NCBI GenBank assembly: GCA_016293615.1
Contig: JAEDDX010000052.1
Location: forward strand, 1 to 18,937
DNA: 18,937 bases
Direction: 5' to 3'
Origin: Acetatifactor sp.
GTDB taxonomy: Bacteria > Bacillota > Clostridia > Lachnospirales > Lachnospiraceae
A model generated the notes under the pieces. That model worked only from the letters and a program-made list of their open reading frames with translations. It ran no database searches and was not told the DNA's origin. Position numbers and translations under genes: made by a program. This document shows positions 15,397 through 18,937 of the stretch, one piece after another. The number at the start of each line of letters is the position of its first letter. Position 1 is the stretch's first letter.

Positions 15397-16323
15397 ATGA
15401 GGCTTATATTGAAACAAATCAAGATATTTTTGCTGGCAGTCCTGTGCGCCCTGTTGCTGGCTGCCTGCGGAGAGGATGAAACGATCAGCGAAAACCAGAT
15501 GCAGGTCTACTATCTGAGCAATTCCGAAACGAAGGTGGAGATGCATCCCTATGAGATGCAGACGAATACCCCTGAGGAGCAGTTGCTGGAACTTTTGGAG
15601 TGTCTTCAGACAAACCCCGAAAAGCGTGAGTATAAGGCACCGTTGGATCAGGGCTTTCGGGTGCAGGATATTATCTGCGAGGACGGCAAACTTCAGCTGG
15701 ATATGGATGAAGCCTATCTGGCTTTGAAGCCGATTACGGAGATCCTGACCCGGGCGGCGATCGTGAGGACGCTAAGTCAGCTGGAGACAGTAAACCTGGT
15801 GCAGATCACCGTAAATGGCGGTCTGATCTATGATACACAAGGCAATCCGGTCAACTGGATGAGTGCGGATCAGTTTATCGACAATGACGGCAATGAGATC
15901 AACACCTTCGAGCTTGCCAGAATCAAGCTCTATTTTGCGAGCGAGGACGGCACGAGTCTGCTGGCGGCTTATCGTGAGAAGCATTATTCCTCCAACACGC
16001 CGATAGAGCGTCTTGTGGTGGATGAGCTTCTGGCAGGACCCAGCGGACAGGTCGCAGGGCTGTATGCTTCCATCAACCCGGCGACGAAGGTCATAAATAT
16101 CACCACCAAGGACGGTATCTGCTATGTGAATCTGAGCGAGGATTTCCTCACGGTAGTCAACAATGTACCGACTGAGATCTCCATTTATTCCATCGTCAAT
16201 TCCCTGGCAGAGCTCAGTACGGTCAACAAGGTGCAGATACTTATAAATGGTGAGACACCGTCGAGCTTTTCCGCGTCGACATTTGAAAGAAACCTTGACA
16301 TTGTAACAGCATGGGAGAATTAA
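15397..16323 (+). CDS. Lipoprotein with two GerMN domains
   Basis: A 308-residue predicted lipoprotein: basic N-terminus, hydrophobic stretch, and lipobox LAAC with Cys24. Two GerMN-like domains follow, about 33-140 (VYYLSNSETKVE ... LVQITVNG) and about 170-295 (LYFASEDGTSLL ... VQILINGE). Each has the typical strand-helix pattern ending in a (V/I)xxLxELxTVNxVQIxxNG-type segment. GerMN domains occur in spore germination protein GerM and in actinobacterial LpqB. The ATG at 15397 is chosen over 15376 because AAAGGT lies 6 nt upstream and it gives a clean signal peptide. The gene starts 26 nt after the kinase and ends 4 nt before comEC. A role in signalling to the kinase is inferred from position, not shown. 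Confidence 0.88.
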   Translation: MRLILKQIKIFLLAVLCALLLAACGEDETISENQMQVYYLSNSETKVEMHPYEMQTNTPEEQLLELLECLQTNPEKREYKAPLDQGFRVQDIICEDGKLQLDMDEAYLALKPITEILTRAAIVRTLSQLETVNLVQITVNGGLIYDTQGNPVNWMSADQFIDNDGNEINTFELARIKLYFASEDGTSLLAAYREKHYSSNTPIERLVVDELLAGPSGQVAGLYASINPATKVINITTKDGICYVNLSEDFLTVVNNVPTEISIYSIVNSLAELSTVNKVQILINGETPSSFSASTFERNLDIVTAWEN

Positions 16324-16327
16324 TCCG

Positions 16328-18763
16328 TTGAAAAGACCACTTATGGCGGCAGCCTGGCTTTGTGTGGCGTTTCTCTGGATCTTACTCGCGGCAGGAGGGG
16401 AGAGTCCCTTTTACCGCGACAGCACTCCTGCCCCTGCAGGGGGGGAGGAAGTGCTTGCCACAGGGCAGATCTGCCAAATCGATGGCGACAGAATCTGGAT
16501 CCGTTCCGTGATCCTTTCTTCGCCTGACGCTTCTGAACCAACCAATCTGTCGGCTCATTCTCAGAGCCGGGAACTTCCGCAAAAAATGAAACTCATATGT
16601 GAGATGAAACAGGACCTCTCCGCATGCAGACTGGGCATGCAGATCACGCTGCGGGGAACCTTTGCGCTGTTTTCAGAGGGCTCAAACCCGGGAGAATTCG
16701 ATTCGTTCCGGTATTATCGCTCTCTGGGAGTACAGGGCAAAATACAGGATGCGGCCTTGCTGCAGAGAAGAGAAGACTACTGGGTCCTTCGGGATGCGGC
16801 CTATCGGCTGCGCCTCCTTTTGGAGCAAAGGATTCAAACACTTTTCCCGGAGGAAGAGGGGACGGTGATGTGTGCGCTCCTCCTCGGCGATAAAAAGGGA
16901 CTCGACAGGGAGTATAAGGATCTATACAAACGAAACGGTATCCTGCATATCTTGAGCATCTCTTCCCTTCACATTACCATCATCGGAATGAGCCTGTACA
17001 GGCTTCTTCGTAAGTGCTCCGTACCGATTGTGCCCGCGGCTCTGGCGGGTGCGGCGCTGTTATTGTTTTATGGGGCGATGACGGGCTTTGCCCTGTCGGC
17101 AGTCAGAGCCATCGGCATGTATTGTCTGAGGATGTTTGCGGAAATCGTCGGCCGTACCTACGACATGCTGACGGCGCTGGGGGTACTTGCTGCCTGCATG
17201 GTCCTCTACAGACCCTATTATCTGGAAAACGCAGGCTTTCTGCTATCCTTCGCCGCGGTATTGGGAATCGGTGTGATCTATCCAGCGCTTCGCCCGAATG
17301 CAGAGCAGAAAGTCAATGTGTATGCCGAGAAACCCTATGAAAAGCTTCTCAGAAAAGGGCGGGAGGGATTGACGGAATCAGCGCTTGCAAGTATCTCCAT
17401 CACATTGGCAACGCTTCCGATACAGCTGTGGTTCTATTACGAAGTGCCGGTTTTCTCCGTCCTGGTCAACCTGCTGGTACTTCCCTTCGTGAGACCACTG
17501 GTGATCCTGGGAATATGCTGCCTTGTGCCGGGGCTCGGATTTCTCGCCTGGCCGGATGTGGGGATTCTGAACTATTATGAGAAGCTGTGCCTTTTCTTTG
17601 ACCGGTTCTCCCTGCGGACCTGGAATCCCGGTAAGCCGCAGGGTTATCAGGTCGCGGTCTATTATCTGCTTCTTGGCGTCGCGCTGGCATGGCTGTATCA
17701 TTGGCGCAAAAAGGAAGAACGTCTGCGGGAACTCAACCAGCCTGTCATTCGTTTGAAATCCATTCTGAAAAGATGCATCCCTCTTGCTTTGCCCCTGATT
17801 TTTGTGATTGGCTCACGACCGGGAGACCGGGTGCTGTTTTTGGATGTGGGACAGGGCAGCAGTGTTCTGATTCTGAACGCGAGCGGGGAAAACTATCTGT
17901 TCGACTGTGGGAGCAGCAGCCGTAGCAGTGTCGGTCAATATGTCCTGCTTCCCTGCCTGAAGTATTTTGGAATCCACAGACTGGACGCTGTGTTTATCTC
18001 ACACCCTGACAGAGATCATATGAACGGTATTCTGGAGCTGCCTGCACTGGCGGCGGATCACAATCTGGAGATTCTGCAGGTGATTCTGCCTGCCATCCGT
18101 GAAGAGGACAGGGAAGCGGAATACGCAGAGATTCTGGACGCTTTCGGAAACAACACTGCCGAGGAAGCAAAGCAGGAAGCCCCGGGAGAAGGGCAGCAGG
18201 CGGCGCGGCCCATGCAAAGTTCGGTCAGAATCGCCTATCTGTCTGCCGGTGACAGCTGGCAGTGCGGGGAGAATACCTATACCTGCCTGCATCCGGAGAA
18301 GAACATCGTGGCGGGTGATACCAATGCGTATTCGCAGTGCCTATTCGTGGAATTTGCGAATTTCGAATTGTTATTGACAGGAGATGTGCCGGGAGAGGGA
18401 GAAGAACAGATGACGGACCTTCTCAACAGAATCAGACAATCCGGGGGATACCGGACGTACACACAGACGCCCGCAACAAAAACCACAACACAAAATGTGG
18501 AAGAGACCGGGCGCCCCTTGATTCTGCAGGTGGCCCATCACGGATCTTCCTATTCCACCTCTGCGCATTTTCTGCAGGCAATACGCCCGACTGTTTCGAT
18601 CATCTCGGCCGGAAGCAGAAACCGCTATGGGCATCCGCACGCTGAGACCTTGCAGCGCCTTAAGGAGAATGGCGCAGAAATCTACCGCACAGACCAATGC
18701 GGAGCCATTGAAGTCCGAGGCAAAGGAAAGAAAGCGGAGATTATGGTGCATGGCGGAGGATAA
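16328..18763 (+). CDS. comEC: ComEC/Rec2 family DNA-uptake channel protein
   Basis: ComEC is the inner-membrane channel that passes one strand of incoming DNA into the cytoplasm during transformation. The 811-residue protein is full length. It has an N-terminal membrane helix, a DUF4131 domain (about 30-190), a polytopic Competence domain with the signature ILSISSLHITIIGMSLYRL (about 208-480), and a C-terminal metallo-beta-lactamase domain (about 505-811). The latter has FLDVGQGSS, HPDRDH (H559, D561, D563, H564), LLTGDV and VAHHGSS (H737, H738). The metal-binding motif is complete, consistent with a nuclease that could degrade the non-transported strand. The start is a TTG, 10 nt after GGGAG (16313-16317). 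It is the last gene of the operon. Whether the organism is naturally competent is unknown. Confidence 0.94.
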   Translation: MKRPLMAAAWLCVAFLWILLAAGGESPFYRDSTPAPAGGEEVLATGQICQIDGDRIWIRSVILSSPDASEPTNLSAHSQSRELPQKMKLICEMKQDLSACRLGMQITLRGTFALFSEGSNPGEFDSFRYYRSLGVQGKIQDAALLQRREDYWVLRDAAYRLRLLLEQRIQTLFPEEEGTVMCALLLGDKKGLDREYKDLYKRNGILHILSISSLHITIIGMSLYRLLRKCSVPIVPAALAGAALLLFYGAMTGFALSAVRAIGMYCLRMFAEIVGRTYDMLTALGVLAACMVLYRPYYLENAGFLLSFAAVLGIGVIYPALRPNAEQKVNVYAEKPYEKLLRKGREGLTESALASISITLATLPIQLWFYYEVPVFSVLVNLLVLPFVRPLVILGICCLVPGLGFLAWPDVGILNYYEKLCLFFDRFSLRTWNPGKPQGYQVAVYYLLLGVALAWLYHWRKKEERLRELNQPVIRLKSILKRCIPLALPLIFVIGSRPGDRVLFLDVGQGSSVLILNASGENYLFDCGSSSRSSVGQYVLLPCLKYFGIHRLDAVFISHPDRDHMNGILELPALAADHNLEILQVILPAIREEDREAEYAEILDAFGNNTAEEAKQEAPGEGQQAARPMQSSVRIAYLSAGDSWQCGENTYTCLHPEKNIVAGDTNAYSQCLFVEFANFELLLTGDVPGEGEEQMTDLLNRIRQSGGYRTYTQTPATKTTTQNVEETGRPLILQVAHHGSSYSTSAHFLQAIRPTVSIISAGSRNRYGHPHAETLQRLKENGAEIYRTDQCGAIEVRGKGKKAEIMVHGGG

Positions 18764-18781
18764 AAGGCGTTCGTAATATGG

Positions 18782-18937
18782 GGTTGGGCATAGAGAGAGA
18801 AAAAAGCGAAATATGCCCAGCAGGATTCGCGGGATTGGGCATGGAGCTGGAAAAGTTCAAAATATGCCCAATCGCAGGCGCAGGATTGGGCATGGAGAAG
18901 GAAAAGTTCAAAATATGCCCAATCGCAGGCGCAGGAT
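18782..18937 (+). repeat. Array of 51-bp tandem repeats, each with an internal inverted repeat
   Basis: Units start at 18782, 18833 and 18884 with a constant 51-bp period, and a fourth begins at 18935 and leaves the window. The second and third differ only at two adjacent loop bases (CT versus AA); the first is more diverged. In the second, arms GATTGGGCAT (18833-18842) and ATGCCCAATC (18864-18873) frame a 21-nt loop and are followed by GCAGGCGCAG; the third is the same (18884-18893 and 18915-18924). The first keeps a 9-pair stem (18783-18791 with 18813-18821). It starts 18 nt after the comEC stop. The constant sequence between stems excludes CRISPR. The function is unknown. Confidence 0.9.

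Noticed and set aside
18782..18937. CRISPR array
   Set aside because: The sequence between the palindromic arms and between units is nearly identical from copy to copy, so there are no unique spacers, and no cas genes are present.

Overview
The window looks like chromosomal DNA from a Gram-positive anaerobe of the Clostridia, most likely Lachnospiraceae. This is inferred from the gene families, the AGGAGG-type ribosome binding sites, the ArgJ-type recycling arginine cluster and the lipoprotein/two-component style of the com region; no rRNA or other taxonomic marker is present. All recognisable genes run on the + strand, except for the very start of a probable divergent gene at the left edge.

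Left region (1 to about 4.62 kb): an AT-rich block with type I restriction-modification genes hsdS and hsdR. The modification subunit hsdM is absent. Immediately left of hsdS lies a clear minus-strand promoter, a foldable leader and a ribosome binding site for a gene that leaves the window. Base composition and codon use change sharply after hsdR, so the block looks like an acquired or exchangeable defence locus next to core genes.

Middle (4.67-12.4 kb): a small DUF1294 membrane protein, then an arginine biosynthesis cluster argC - GNAT acetyltransferase - argJ - argB - argD. In front of it is a non-coding stretch of about 300 bp holding an extended -10 promoter and a near-consensus ArgR/AhrC operator. 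ArgC, ArgJ, ArgB and ArgD carry glutamate through the acetylated intermediates to ornithine; argF is not here. After argD come an unusual solute-binding-like protein with an N-terminal anchor and no permease genes, and a YdcZ-type small membrane transporter.

Right region (12.4-18.76 kb): a new promoter starts right after ydcZ and drives an apparently single transcript: comEA (here a lipoprotein), an OmpR-family response regulator, its histidine kinase, a lipoprotein with two GerMN domains, and comEC. DNA-uptake proteins thus sit on both sides of a sensor module whose order (regulator-kinase-GerMN lipoprotein) recalls actinobacterial mtrA-mtrB-lpqB.

Right edge (18,782 to the end): an array of 51-bp tandem repeats, each containing an inverted repeat that can form a 9-10 bp stem with a 21-nt loop. 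The first, diverged copy keeps the stem through a compensatory base-pair change. The array runs off the window and is the least explained element here.
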